Assembly (NCBI RefSeq): GCF_021869535.1
Contig: NW_026262712.1
Coordinates: 107,567,640-107,631,639, forward strand
Direction: 5' to 3'
DNA length: 64,000 nucleotides
DNA from: Mytilus californianus
Taxonomy: Eukaryota > Mollusca > Bivalvia > Mytilida > Mytilidae
The position numbers were made by a program, and so were the translations under genes. A model generated the notes under the pieces. It was given only the letters and a program-made list of their open reading frames with translations, was not told the DNA's origin and ran no database searches. Within the stretch, counting starts at the first letter, position 1. Every line of letters starts with the position of its first letter. Positions 1 to 10,766 of this stretch are shown in pieces.

Positions 1-690
1 TTTCTTTTTTTTGTACAGTCTATTTATTTATTTTTTGAATGACAATTTGTTGCACCTGGGACTTACATGAATAATACAGTCTCTTGGTCCAAGGTTGTCT
101 ATTCCTTCATTTCTTTTCAAATATCAAAGACTACAAACTAATTTTATTTTTTTAAAGAAAACCATTATTAATTTTTATTAATGCTTATTGTATTTCGATA
201 CTATGCGAATAAAAGTCTTTAATGTGTTCATCAAAAGAAACATTTTGTTTTATTGTGTATAACAGGAGTGATTTATATTGTACAGTGTGCAAATGATTAC
301 TTGTTTTACCTAGAAATATAATCTTCATACTACAAGTATAACGATAAAATATTGATATAATTTGCAATAGAATAGACATGTATTAATATGTACTATATTT
401 TTTTGTTTGTTTTTTTTTAGTTTTTTTTTGTGAATAATATCTTTTATTTCAAATCACTTGGATACATAAACCCTAAGCAGTTCAGGACAGCTGACAGAGG
501 GGTCCCTGCTTTTATTTTACATATCCCTTTTGCCAGGGAAAACACACATGGGTGAAAAAATACTCTAAAAAATTACCTAATATATTCAATATAAAAACCA
601 GTATCTGTTTTCAATTAATTAGTGTATTAGTGTATTCTACACACCTTGAAATCTTGCATTTTCATATAAATTTATCCTTTTTGAACCATT
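1..690. other. AT-rich intergenic DNA
   Basis: I see no coding exon, RNA gene or clear repeat. Open frames here are short and low in complexity. Confidence 0.5.
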
Positions 691-960
691 TGACCGCCTC
701 GGTGGAGTCGTGGTAGCGTGTTCGCCTCGAGTGCAGGAGGTCGTCCGTTCAATCGCCGGCCAGGTCAAACAAAAGACTTTAAAATTGGTATTTGCTGCTT
801 CTCCGCTAAGGACGCGACATTAAGGAGTGAGAGCAAAGACTGGTCGGCTCGGAGTCAAAATAATGTGTCCGGGTAAGGTGACATGTTTTCCTGCGAAGTG
901 TTACCTTGTGAACTAGCACGTTAAAAATGCGGCTCAGTGTATCGGTCTTTTACAAAGCAA
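691..960 (+). repeat. tRNA-derived SINE
   Basis: The segment opens with a tRNA-like head. An A-box-like TGGTAGCGTG lies at 711-720 and a B-box-like GTTCAATCG at 747-755, about 30 bases apart as in a tRNA gene. It is followed by an unrelated GC-richer body to about 960 that contrasts with the AT-rich flanks. This is the usual build of a pol III-transcribed SINE. No acceptor-stem pairing is visible, so it is not a functional tRNA gene. I could not find a target-site duplication, so both ends are approximate. Confidence 0.65.
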
Positions 961-1167
961 GGTTAGTATTCATATTACATTAATATGTTCTCGTCCTGAA
1001 TTTTCGATAATGATTATTTGTGAAAAAAATGTATGTGCCCTTAATCAAGAAACACAATCTGCGTTGAGTAAAATACTCTTACAAAAAAAGTAATACTTTC
1101 ATGTAGTATGTAATATATACGGAAGGGTATTACGGCCATCCTTTTTTATTTATTTTTTTCAAATTGT

Positions 1168-1630
1168 CGACTTTAATTTTGGAATTATCAACTTTATTCT
1201 TGGAAATTCCAACTTAAACTTTGGAATTTCCAACTTTAATCTTGGAATTATCAACATTAAACTTGGAAATTCACTCTTTAATCTTGGAATTATCAACTTT
1301 AATCTTGGAGTTATCAAACTTTAATCTTGAAATTCCAACATTAAACTTTGGAATTCCAACTTTAAAATTCCAACATTAAACTTTGGAATTCCAACTTTAA
1401 TCTTGGAATTATCAACTTTAAACTTGGAATTATCAACATTAAACTTGGAAATTCCAACTTTAATCTTGGAATTATCAACATTAAACTTTAAAATTCCAAC
1501 TTTCATCTTGGAATTGTCAACATGTAACTTGGAAATTCCAACTTTAATCTTGAGATTCCAACATTAAACTTGGAAATTCCAATTTTGGAATTATCAACTT
1601 TAAACTTGGAATTATCAATATTAAACTTTC
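1168..1630. repeat. 21-bp subterminal repeat array, left
   Basis: About 20 imperfect units of the form AACTTTAATCTTGGAATTATC, many alternating ATTATC with ATTCC. Because 21 is a multiple of three, the minus strand stays open and reads as heptapeptides such as DNSKIKV and GISKFNV. I take that as a by-product of period, not a gene. Confidence 0.85.
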
Positions 1631-2195
1631 AAGGTATATCTAAAGTCTTGTATAGCTTCACGTAGCCTAATATCCATGAAGGGGGAAGTAACTTCCTATT
1701 AATGGGTATACATGGATATGCCAAAAATATGGGTCATAATTTTGCGAGATTTTATATGAATATGACACTACTTTTTAATGACATTATATATTGATATGTG
1801 TTGTTCTTTCATAACTTTATATTGATTTGGGGTATGGTCTACATATCTTATATAAATATGTTATTGGAAATCTTATATTAATGGCCAACTGTGGTATTTG
1901 AATCAATCAGGAACTTTATATTTACATAAATATAAATAAAGCCCCTGAATCTATGCATTTTATAGTTCACCTTTCAAATTTATTCCCAAATGAACTCCGG
2001 AAATTATGAGTGATGATATACATTTAGTGCTTATATTAGCATGGGTCATAATTAAAATATTTTTTTATAGAAAAAGGTCATTCATTGTATGAATATATAT
2101 AAATATAGGTACCAAATATTAGTGAATGTTATATAAAAATGGTTACAGTAAAGCACATCAAACAGAAGTGCACTGTTTAGCAGAGGCAAGAGTCC

Positions 2196-2335
2196 AGTTT
2201 AATGTTGATAATTTCAAGATAAAAGTTGGTATTTCCAAGTTAATGTTGATAATTCCAAGAGTAAAGTTTATAATGCCAAGATTAAAGATGGAATTTCCAA
2301 GATTAAAGTTGATAATTCCAAGATTAAGGTCGACA
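2196..2335. repeat. 21-bp subterminal repeat array, right
   Basis: About six units of the same motif as at 1168-1630, in inverse orientation, ending at the right terminal repeat. The shorter array suggests unequal loss or gain between the two ends. Confidence 0.85.
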
Positions 2336-2383
2336 ATTTGAAAAAAAAAGTATAAAAAAGGATGGCCCTAATACGCTTCCGTA

Positions 2384-4920
2384 AATATAAATATGTATAA
2401 AATGTAAACTATAAAATTAACTTATAAAAAAAGTTCAAAGTGCGCCTTTTGTATTCAATGATAATTATAACTAAAATACCGAGGCGCAAGTTATTTCACA
2501 AAAATGTATAAATATCTACAAAATGAGCAAAGAATAAGCAAAGAATAAGCAAATTCGACTATTTTAATAGTAATTACAATATTTGAGATAAACGGTCAAG
2601 TTTGTCTATTCCGATTAAGTTTTTTTTGTTTGATTTAGCGAGCATTTTGATAAAATTATTCGACATATCTTTCATAAAAATACGGCGGATTGATGTTTCA
2701 TTATATGCTGTTTTGTTGAATTTAATGGCATTCCGACCTTTCCAAATACTAAATTTTCCCGAAAACACTATAAAATTTCAAATATTTATTTGCGTTTTAT
2801 CAAGATGTTGATTATATCGAATAAGCATGTTTTGGACATCAAAGTTAAGCGTTATATATCTATGCACAGAGATAGCAATATTTTTATTTCTTCAGTGATG
2901 TTTTAAATATTATAACAATATTAGAATATATGCTTTTGGGTTTCAAAACGTTTGCCACATAAGTTACATAGTCAATCAGACTTTCGCATTTTGCACAATT
3001 TAAATTCAGTATAATGTACATTGTGTAGTGATTTCCATTGGAATTGGAAAATATTGTTTGATACAGGCAGCTTGCGAAGCTTTTTCCAAATTGATGCCAG
3101 TCTAGTTCCGTATTTAATGTTTTATTCCATTTGATTTACATTTTCACTAGTACATTTATTTAGTGTTTTTAAATGATTTTATTGACTTTTTTCTGGGGAA
3201 ATAAATTTTCTTTCCATATCAGATCATATCTAACTACGCATTGATGATTGCTAGGTATTTTCCAACTATATGAAAATGGCTACTTAAATCTTTAACGATA
3301 TTGACCTCTCACCTTTCAATAATGATCTATTTAACAGTTATTACTAGTCTGATCCCAAGTATGTATGGTAGCTAGGTACTTTTATATCAAGTAAGGGTCG
3401 TTGCTAAGAACTTTTGACATGGCCTTGACCTCTGAAATTTAACCTTGTTACCAAAAAAAAAAAAAGCAATAATCGTTCTGAACATTTTCTCTATTCAAGG
3501 TATAGATACAATTGTAACCATTTCTGACAAAATCTAATAAAAAAGACTCAAGGTCAAAGGTCAAGGTCATCAATAACTTTTTATTTTTGGAACAAACTTA
3601 AGGTAATTGAATGCGCAACATTTTTCAATTGATTTTCATCCTTTATCTGTATACTTTTTTTTTGCGTTTCACTCATTCTATCCTATGTTGAGGCAATATA
3701 TTGTCGCCATTTCCTAATGTTGTTGTTTTGGACATTATATCGACCTATTTCTAATTCGAAATTGGGATCTTTCATATATTTAATTTCGGAACTTTGAAAG
3801 TAATTTTCATAGTAATTTCACTTATAGTTTATTTAAGAAGTAAGTTTTAACTGTTGTCCATGTTAACATTTTGTTCCGTGAAGGGTTGAAGACTGTATGG
3901 TGCCTTTTCGATATCGTTTGGTTTGTTTTGTAGTTGAGTTATTGTGTCATGGACGTATAACCCCCACACCTCCTTTTATTCATCATAGACATAATCTGGT
4001 TCAAATAAAATCAACAGATGAGTAGTTTGCAAGAAAAAATGTAAAACAAAGATTATTTTTTACTAGCTGCTACGTTTTCCAACTCTTAAGTAGACATCTT
4101 TAATCATTTGACTAGTGACGCCACTTACGAGTCAATCATGGACATATGGAGAAAAGAATCTATGTGAAACAGAAGTAACGCTTAAAGCCTTTATGGTTTT
4201 GTAATTTATTTTATCGAATGCCAGTTAAAAAGAGCAGTGGCTATTTAAATTCTATCTTAGGAACACACCAAAAGTTAATATGTATAAATGAACGGTTTGC
4301 CGATTACGCCCAACAAATTTGGTTAAAAAGACTTTTTTTTCCTTCTAAGTCGATTGATAAATTGTTCGCTTCGTTTTTTCACAAGCGACTTCAAACAAAC
4401 TATCGGTATTAAGGCGAAACAAATATGTCTTAATTTGGATCTAAACAATGACAAATTTGATCAAAACCATGATGAATTTCTAGACACTTAACTGAACCAT
4501 GTCACTCGCTTAACCAAACCATACCAATTTCGATATTTTGGTTATCCTGCGTTAATTTATTAGAAACAACAATTTCAATTTAGATCGTTTGACTTACAAT
4601 ATAGATTCAAACATCTTATTTGCTCTTTATTTGCTCATTTGATAATGAACTGAGGCTATCATTCTGGGAAGTAACCTAACTAATCCATGACCAACTTAAC
4701 CAAACTATGACAAAATCACTGTTCTAAACGCTCCTCGATATGACGACGTTACTACCCGTGGTTGATGATTGCAAATGAAAGTTAAACGCGTTGAGCTACA
4801 TAACTAATGCAGTAACGAAAACTCAAACGAGCCATTACTAAATACCCTTTTTCTGCAAGAAACTTTTGTTAAAAAAAGACCTAAAAAATTTATTGCGCAT
4901 ACAAAATAGAAATTTTTCAG
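2384..4920. other. AT-rich non-coding DNA with decayed repeats
   Basis: I find no convincing exon. Stretches near 3300-3430 and 3540-3600 carry 'TGACCTTGACC / AGGTCAAGGTCA'-type phrases also seen in tandem elements elsewhere in the window. The segment 3870-3980, ending in CCCCCACACCTCC, looks like the 3' end of a dead retroelement, but I cannot assign it. Confidence 0.4.
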
Positions 4921-5128
4921 TCTGTCACTTTTAGCGCATGTGCACTTCCAAAGCAAGAAAATATCAACAATACGCCAGCAGTTCAGTCGATGATGGGAAG
5001 GACACAGACGACTGTAGAGAGCAGCGAAAGTGATAATTTGTTGGTGGGAACATTCTGTGCCTCCTCTTCGGAATCGATAAAAACCAAAGGAATGAATCCT
5101 GTCAGATGCCAGCGGTCCGAAAACTCCG
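4921..5128 (+). CDS. SH3-domain protein, first visible exon
   Basis: The exon is bounded by AATTTTTCAG at 4911-4920 and a donor G|GTAAAC at 5129. It is open throughout in the frame that joins the next exon. The codon split at the donor (one base left over) matches the phase-1 start of the exon at 6232, which is the main reason to believe it. The encoded segment is Ser/Thr/Asn-rich and looks disordered. Two consecutive ATG codons at 4987-4992 could instead be the true start, making the upstream part 5' UTR. The opposite strand is also open here, which I take as a shadow. Exons further upstream are possible but not seen. Confidence 0.5.
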
Positions 5129-5367
5129 GTAAACGTGTACTCACTTGGAATTTTGTAACCAATTAACATACAAGTTGTGTTTCATACGATTTGTATTGAT
5201 ACATATATTTTTGTTAATTGAATGTAGCAAACAAATCATGCACAAATTCCCCGAACCTTTCGTATCTATTTCAGTGAATCACAAATATCCTGAATGACAC
5301 TATTAGCTTGATTAGGATGCTACATTATGTACATGAACGTATGGATGCCGTTATTTGTTTAACTTTA

Positions 5368-5637
5368 GGGAGCTACCATTTGATTTTTAATGGGGGCTAG
5401 GATGAAAAATTTTGTCCTGCATTTTATTTTTAGTTGTAATCTCTGTCCTGCCTTTTTATTTTTCACTCTATTCGGTCCTGCCTTTTTTATTAGTTTATCC
5501 TGACTTTTTTTACATAATTGTCATCCTGCCTTTTTTATTGCGAAGTTGCTCATCCTGCCCTCTTTTTACTCAAAACTCCTGTCCTGCCTTTTTTCAAATT
5601 TCATCCTAGCCCCCCTAGAAATCAAATGATAGCTCCC
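5368..5637. mobile_element. MITE with about 37-bp inverted repeats
   Basis: The left end GGGAGCTACCATTTGATTT matches the inverse of the right end (GGGAGCTATCATTTGATTT), and the match runs on through GGGGGCTAGGATGA. The interior is six or so pyrimidine-rich repeats of 'TCCTGCCTTTTTTATT', with no coding capacity. Flanking trinucleotides TTA (left) and GTA (right) could be a mutated 3-bp target duplication of the Harbinger kind. It sits in the first visible intron of the SH3 gene. Confidence 0.75.
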
Positions 5638-6231
5638 GTACTTGTGTCAATTGTCATTATTTTGTATTATATTCGCAAGGAGTGTCATTCTCATTTAAAT
5701 AACCTTTACTATAACTCACAGAATCACGGCTTAATGTGTGTGCTTGAAAAGTTCTATCAACACTATATCATATTTTCGAACATTAAATCCAACTATAATT
5801 CCTTGCAGTTGACTTAAAACTGCAATTTCGATAGATTTTTGGAACTTTGAATATATTTCTCTCAAATATGAAGAAGACAATATACATGTACTAACCAAAA
5901 CTAGAATTCTAATGAAAATCAAGCAACGCAATGTCTTTCCCATTCAATATATTTTGGTTTTGGATGTCCTTCGGTCCAAATATCTTATCAGAAATTATTG
6001 TTTAGGGCTTTACAAAATTTTGATTTTGAATAATTTTGTACTTAATCTTAAATAATTTAGGCTCATGTGGATATTCAAATCATACAAGGTACTGACTGGC
6101 AGATAGAGGACAAAGTTGATTTACCTCTTGTGTTCTTTTTATTTCTGTTAAAGTATTTCCTTACCAGGTTTGAGTACTCAGTAAATCAATCGCGTCCGTA
6201 ATGAGGTTGTTAAACTTTATATATCTTGCAG

Positions 6232-6381
6232 ATTCGTCGCTCGAATCAAAGATAGAGACTATTGTTATCCCGAATGAACCTGGCAGTGACTGTAAAATGC
6301 CACCTCCATTTCCGACAAAGGAGTTCTGTGTAAGTTCTGGTGATGAGGGAAGCTCTTGTATAGAAGAACAACATGAAGCAG
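6232..6381 (+). CDS. SH3-domain protein, second visible exon
   Basis: Bounded by the acceptor ATATCTTGCAG (ending 6231) and the donor G|GTAGAT at 6382. It is 150 bp: two bases, 49 codons and one base, so phase 1 at both sides. The product is rich in Glu, Ser and Pro, with a PPPFP stretch, and is predicted linker-like. It has no recognised domain. It joins in frame to both neighbours. Confidence 0.7.
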
Positions 6382-7425
6382 GTAGATGGCCCGAGAACAC
6401 AGTTATTTCGTAGTGCATTTCTTTTAGACAATAAATTCAAAGTAAAAAAATCACACCTGCTCTATCTCAAAAAGATGTTTACAGTGTAGTGTACTACTTT
6501 TAGGACAAATAATATAAAAATTATAGAAAAGTGTACCAGCTCTAACTCAAAATATGGACAATTCTATGTTAAGGGGGTCTGTAATTCAGTTTGACAGCTT
6601 CAGACATACTAACTTTTTACCTTTTTTAACAGGACCAAATCACTACTTTACAGAAAAATTCATCACCCAAATTTTTTTAACATGTCATTTTATCCCCTTA
6701 CTTAATATTTCATGCATAAAGTGTAAATGAATAAATTGGGAAAGTGTATGAAAAAAAATTGCAAGTCATACACTGTCCACACTAGGGACTATATTTGTAA
6801 CGAAAATCAAAGGACGATAACTGTGTCCTCGGACCAAATAAGTCAATATAGTTATACCTATAGTATACATGTAATAAATGATCAAGAAGAAAAGTAAAGC
6901 AGAAAAACAATTCTCTTGTAATAGCTATAGCTTTGTTTGTCTTTCATAATTTTTGGGATGCTAGCTGCCTTAATTGACCGAAAGACTCTTAATGTATTAT
7001 TAGATATATATATTTATTGCGGGAAAATATCATCATTGGCAAGTATCTCATTAAGATTACCAAAAAACGTCATACTTTTGGATTATTTTGAGAGAACGTT
7101 GTACCTTTTGATCTGATGTTTTCCAAGAAAAGTCAATAAAAGTCATATTTCTTTAACATGTGATCCGTTTCCACTTCTCTGAATGCAAATACATTTTGTT
7201 TCTTTTTATAGTTTTTACTTCAAATAGCTTTTTCCAAATGGATATTTTGCCCCATAATTTTAGATTAAGTTAACCGTATTAAGATCATATAAAGGAGCAA
7301 AAACTGTGACTAATAAATAATATAAATATTGGTCCAAGGAAATAAGAACGTTCTTGTATAGATGTAGAAAATTAAACGGAACAAAAGGATTGTAGTATGT
7401 TTTTGATTAATCTTTTTTTTTCTAG

Positions 7426-7569
7426 ATGATCTTAGCTGTCGGTGGTCTAATACCAATCAGCGGTTACACACCAATAATACCGACGATGTCAGCATGATCA
7501 GAAATGTCAAGGTCATTGCTATTCATGACTTTGTCGCTGGGAAAGGTGATCAAATTTCTTTTAAAAAAG
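7426..7569 (+). CDS. SH3-domain protein, third visible exon (start of SH3)
   Basis: Preceded by a strong pyrimidine tract and CTAG (ending 7425) and followed by the donor G|GTATGG at 7570. It is 144 bp, phase 1 at both ends. The first half is polar linker; the second half opens an SH3 fold. The segment VIAIHDF is the ALYDY-type strand, and GDQISFKK is the RT-loop end and following strand. The domain is completed by the exon at 8914, so the intron cuts the SH3 domain after the second strand. Confidence 0.85.
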
Positions 7570-7689
7570 GTATGGTGGTCATACATTTGTAAACTTTATG
7601 ACGTAATCATGAAATGTAAATTATGTTTTTAATCTTTCATTTAATTTTCTTTTGTTGTTTCTGTCCGCCGTATTTTCCTTTTTTACAAA

Positions 7690-8280
7690 ATAAGAATAAA
7701 GAGATGTTTCATGGTAACAAAGGAGACAACTTTCAACCAGATACTATAGGACATGAATGTAAGCAGCTAAAAATCGTCGTACGACCTTCAACACTGAGTA
7801 AAACCCATACCATATAATAAGCTATAAAAGTCTCAGGAATGACAATGTGTGAAACAATTCAAACGAGAAAACTAACGGCCTGATTTATGCTAAACCAAAA
7901 AAGGAAAAACATATATAGCAGAGAGCGACTGAATCACAGGCTCCATATTTGGCACACGCAAATAAAGATTGTGGTGGATTTACACATGTTTGTGAGAATG
8001 CAACCTTCCGCTAACCTGGGACTTTGGTGTAACAGCACAACACAAGAGCAAGCAGTAAACATCTTTTTGAGAGAGCTTGACTCATCAGATAGGCACGAAA
8101 TACAAAAAAAAAAAAAAACTGATAAAATACAAGACACAAAATACCGATCTTAGAATACTCGCGGTTACTAATAGTTAGTTCAAAGCCAGTTACAACTTCT
8201 AAATAAATCATGTTTCCCAGGCTACAATATGATCAATCAGTACACATCCAACGGGTTTAGTGTAAATACGTCAAGGTATT
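7690..8280 (+). repeat. Degenerate copy of the AGATGTGG-type dispersed element
   Basis: A diverged copy of the element seen best at 32739 and 46011. It begins near AAAGAGATGTTTCATGG and shares the phrases AACTAACGGCCTGATTTATG and CTAACCTGGGAC and the late CATCCAACGGGTTTAGTG. It fills much of the third intron of the SH3 gene. Short open frames inside it on both strands are not genes. Confidence 0.75.
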
Positions 8281-8329
8281 CATAAATGCATAGGAATACA
8301 TGTTAAGTTACGTTTTAATTTATTATATA

Positions 8330-8830
8330 TCCGTAGGGTATAATGTTTTTGACCCGTCATTCTGTCTGTCCGTCAGTCCGTCCGTCCGTCAGTCCTGTTC
8401 TTGTCATCGCAACTCCTCTGAAACCACACAACAGAATTTAATGAAACTTTGTAGGTAATAAGGAAATACTATGTAGATGTGCATATCGACAGGAAATTAT
8501 GATTCGACTTTTTTTCTTTGAGTAATGCTCCTTTGAACTTAGAATTTTGGCCTAAATATACTACTGCAACAGTTTGTCATCACAACTCCTCTGAAACCAC
8601 ATTACAGAATTTCATGAAACTTTGTAGGTAATAAGGACTTACTATGTAGATGTGCATATCGACAGGAAATTATGATTCAGTTTTTTCTAGGAGTAATGCC
8701 CCTTTGAACTTAGAATTTTGGTCTAGATATAGTATTGCAATAGTTTGTCATCGAAACTCCTCTGAATCCACACAACAAAATTACATGAAACTTTGTAGTT
8801 AATTCGGACATACTATGAAGATTGCATTTA
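8330..8830 (+). repeat. CCGTCCGTCC-headed tandem element, three monomers
   Basis: A leader with repeated GTCCGTCC (about 8362-8398) precedes three monomers of about 172 bp. The phrase CATCGCAACTCCTCTGAAAC recurs near 8404, 8577 and 8749 with few changes. The layout (T-rich point, CGTCC leader, 150-190-bp monomers) matches the larger elements at 25731, 34378 and 47092, but no inverted tail motif is evident, so this copy is probably cut short. It lies in the third intron of the SH3 gene. Confidence 0.65.
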
Positions 8831-8913
8831 GACATTGATTGTGCTCTATGCATTTTAATTCATTTTATTTCATTCATATGAAAAAATCTTCTGATATCTT
8901 ATTTCCCTTTCAG

Positions 8914-9077
8914 GACAAATCATAAAACAGAAAGTTGGAGAAAACGAAGATGGATTTGCATATGGTTGGGTGCGTGAGAATAGATTGGCGCCTAAACAGT
9001 ATGGCTGGTATCCTGCTGGAATTGTACAAAGATATGTTCCAACATCAGATCAAAGAAGTTCTGCCAGAAAGGAGTGA
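8914..9077 (+). CDS. SH3-domain protein, terminal exon
   Basis: The acceptor is TTTCCCTTTCAG (ending 8913) and the exon runs to TGA at 9075-9077. It completes the SH3 domain begun at 7426. Seen in order: KKGQIIKQK (diverging turn), YGWVREN (the conserved Trp that binds proline-rich ligands) and GWYPAGIVQRYV (the G-x-[FY]-P-x-x-[YI]-V end of SH3). A short basic tail follows. With the three upstream exons it gives about 221 residues, with a C-terminal SH3 as in adaptor proteins. SH3 domains bind PxxP ligands in signalling and cytoskeletal complexes; the specific family is not recognisable here. The 3' UTR is short. Confidence 0.9.
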
Positions 9078-9146
9078 ACATATTTGGATATTTTCGATCA
9101 ACATATCGGTCCTCAGTTGCTTCAAAGTCACCTTTACTTTATAAAT

Positions 9147-9152
9147 AATAAA
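9147..9152 (+). terminator. Polyadenylation signal of the SH3 gene
   Basis: AATAAA lies 70 bases after the stop codon of the terminal exon, a normal spacing for a short 3' UTR. Confidence 0.65.
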
Positions 9153-9540
9153 ATATGCAGTTCAGTTCAGTTTTATTTTGTTCAGTCAAGATTTTGTTTT
9201 TTGCTTTGAAAGTATCACATAAATGTAAAGCGAAAATTTACTGGTTTGATGTGGGTAATCTCGGTACTTAGCAAAAATAAGTCATCGTATGTCATTATAG
9301 ATGATACCGAATGTCCTTCATTGATTAACTGAAGTTTGCGTGTGGTATACGTATAGCTTCAAATGGAGTTAATTTAATTATACATTGACGGCGAGCGGTA
9401 ATCCAAAAAAAAAAACATTAGCATGATAGCTAAAAAAAACAACAAGGAATACTGTTTGTGACCACCACTGTGGAGAAATTAATTTTTCGAAAAGTTCCTA
9501 GAATATTTTGGTGCATCAATTGATTTTTTGTAATCTGTTT

Positions 9541-10115
9541 TACTGGTTTAATGTCCCTATTGGTGGACCTAATGGTCCCGAGGGTATCAGTAACCTTATA
9601 GTGATTGTTTTACTGGGTTAATGTCCCTATTGGTGGACCTAATGTCCCCGAGGGTATCAGTAGCCTTATAGTGATTGTTTTACTGGGTTAATGTCCCTAT
9701 TGGTGGACCTAATGTCCCCGAGGGTATCAATAGCCTTATAGTGATTGTTTTACTGGGTTAATGTCCCTATTGGTAGACCTAATGTCCCCGAGGGTTTCAG
9801 TAGCCTTATAGTGATTGTTTTACTGGGTTAATGTCCCTATTGGTGGACCTAATGTCCCCGAGGGTATCAGTAGCCTTATACTGATTGTTTTACTGGGTTA
9901 ATGTTCCTATTGGTGGACCTAATGTCCCCGAGGGTATCAGTAGCCTTATAGTGATTGTTTTACTGTGTTAATGTCCCTATTGGTGGACCTAATGTCCCCG
10001 AGGGTATCAGTAGCCTTACAGTGATTGTTTTTACTGAGTTCATGTCCCTATTGGTGGCCCTAATATCCCCGAGGGTATCAGTAGCCTTACAGTGATTGTT
10101 TTTACTGGCATGATT
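9541..10115 (+). repeat. 70-bp minisatellite, eight copies
   Basis: The phrase TACTGGGTTAATGTCCCTAT starts at 9541, 9611, 9681, 9751, 9821, 9891 and 9961, exactly 70 bp apart, and again near 10032. Copies differ by a few substitutions; the last has single-base insertions and ends in a broken unit. Since 70 is not a multiple of three there is no long frame. Each unit contains two related phrases (AATGTCCCTAT and AATGTCCCCGAGG), so it may itself have grown from a shorter repeat. It starts about 460 bp downstream of the SH3 gene. Confidence 0.95.
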
Positions 10116-10637
10116 TACCATTATTCTGACATTTAAGACTATACTTGTTATTCAGTGATATGCATTGCTAACGAGGACAATTTTGATACAATGCATACTG
10201 CAAATTTTACTTCGAATGAACAGACGTCCTCATTCACCGTGAATTAGTTTGTAGTGGCATTTGTGCGAAATTAGAATTTGTAAGAACATATTTATTCTCT
10301 TATGTGAGTTCACACCAAATCTTATAGATTAAATAGCCGTCTGCTTTACGTTATATATATATTGTTGGGCTAAATTTTAGACGAGTTATATATATATATA
10401 TTATGGTGTTAGCCCTGTATAACGACGTGTTATCCGATGGAGAATGTCTGTCACATGTTTAGACATGTAAGATAAAAATTAATATTAATTTACATTATCA
10501 TCCTTCACGACAGACAAAATAGCTGACCTGAAAGGTACACCATCTACTTGCCACTATACATCATGTATTGTGTTACAACCCTAGATAAAGCCGAAGAGAA
10601 AAGGCATTACATCGACCACCGAAAGCTATATATTTAA

Positions 10638-10729
10638 TGTAGCCTAGGTTGTCGAGTGGTCTATGGCGCTGAACACGGTGCAGGCGGTGTTGCCACGATG
10701 TCACAGAAGTAAGGGTTCGAATCCCGCAT
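10638..10729 (+). repeat. tRNA-Leu/Ser-like pseudo-tRNA or SINE head
   Basis: CGAGTGGTCTATGGCGCTG resembles the D-arm of class II tRNAs such as tRNA-Leu, and GGTTCGAATCC at 10714-10724 is a canonical B box. The spacing allows a long variable arm. The acceptor-stem halves do not pair (GTAGCCT against the 3' side GCATATA), so this is a tRNA-derived repeat and not a working gene. Confidence 0.6.
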
Positions 10730-10766
10730 ATATATTAGACTTGTTTATATATATACATGTATATAC

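Larger units (their letters stand above)
1120..2381. mobile_element. 1.26-kb non-autonomous DNA transposon with inverted repeats
   Basis: The left end reads CGGAAGGGTATTACGGCC and the right end, reverse-complemented, CGGAAGCGTATTAGGGCC. The match continues through CATCCTTTTTT and into the start of the arrays. A TA dinucleotide borders each end (1118-1119 and 2382-2383), consistent with a TA target duplication as in Tc1/mariner-type insertion, though two bases is weak support. Inside each terminus lies an array of the same 21-bp motif, in opposite orientation at the two ends. The middle (about 1640-2190) is AT-rich with no transposase frame, so movement would need an enzyme from elsewhere. Confidence 0.8.

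Noticed and set aside
1321-1506. Open frame of heptapeptide repeats
   Set aside because: A by-product of a 21-bp array, present in opposite direction at 2196-2335.
4804-5169. 121-codon open frame on the minus strand
   Set aside because: It lies antisense to the exon at 4921-5128, which has matching splice sites and phase with three further exons; the minus frame has no recognisable content.
9541-10115. Array of regular repeats considered as CRISPR
   Set aside because: The units are contiguous with no unique spacers, in eukaryotic DNA; the same holds for the 53-bp and 42-bp arrays.
10638-10729. Functional tRNA gene
   Set aside because: The B box is good, but the acceptor stem does not pair and the flanks look like a repeat.
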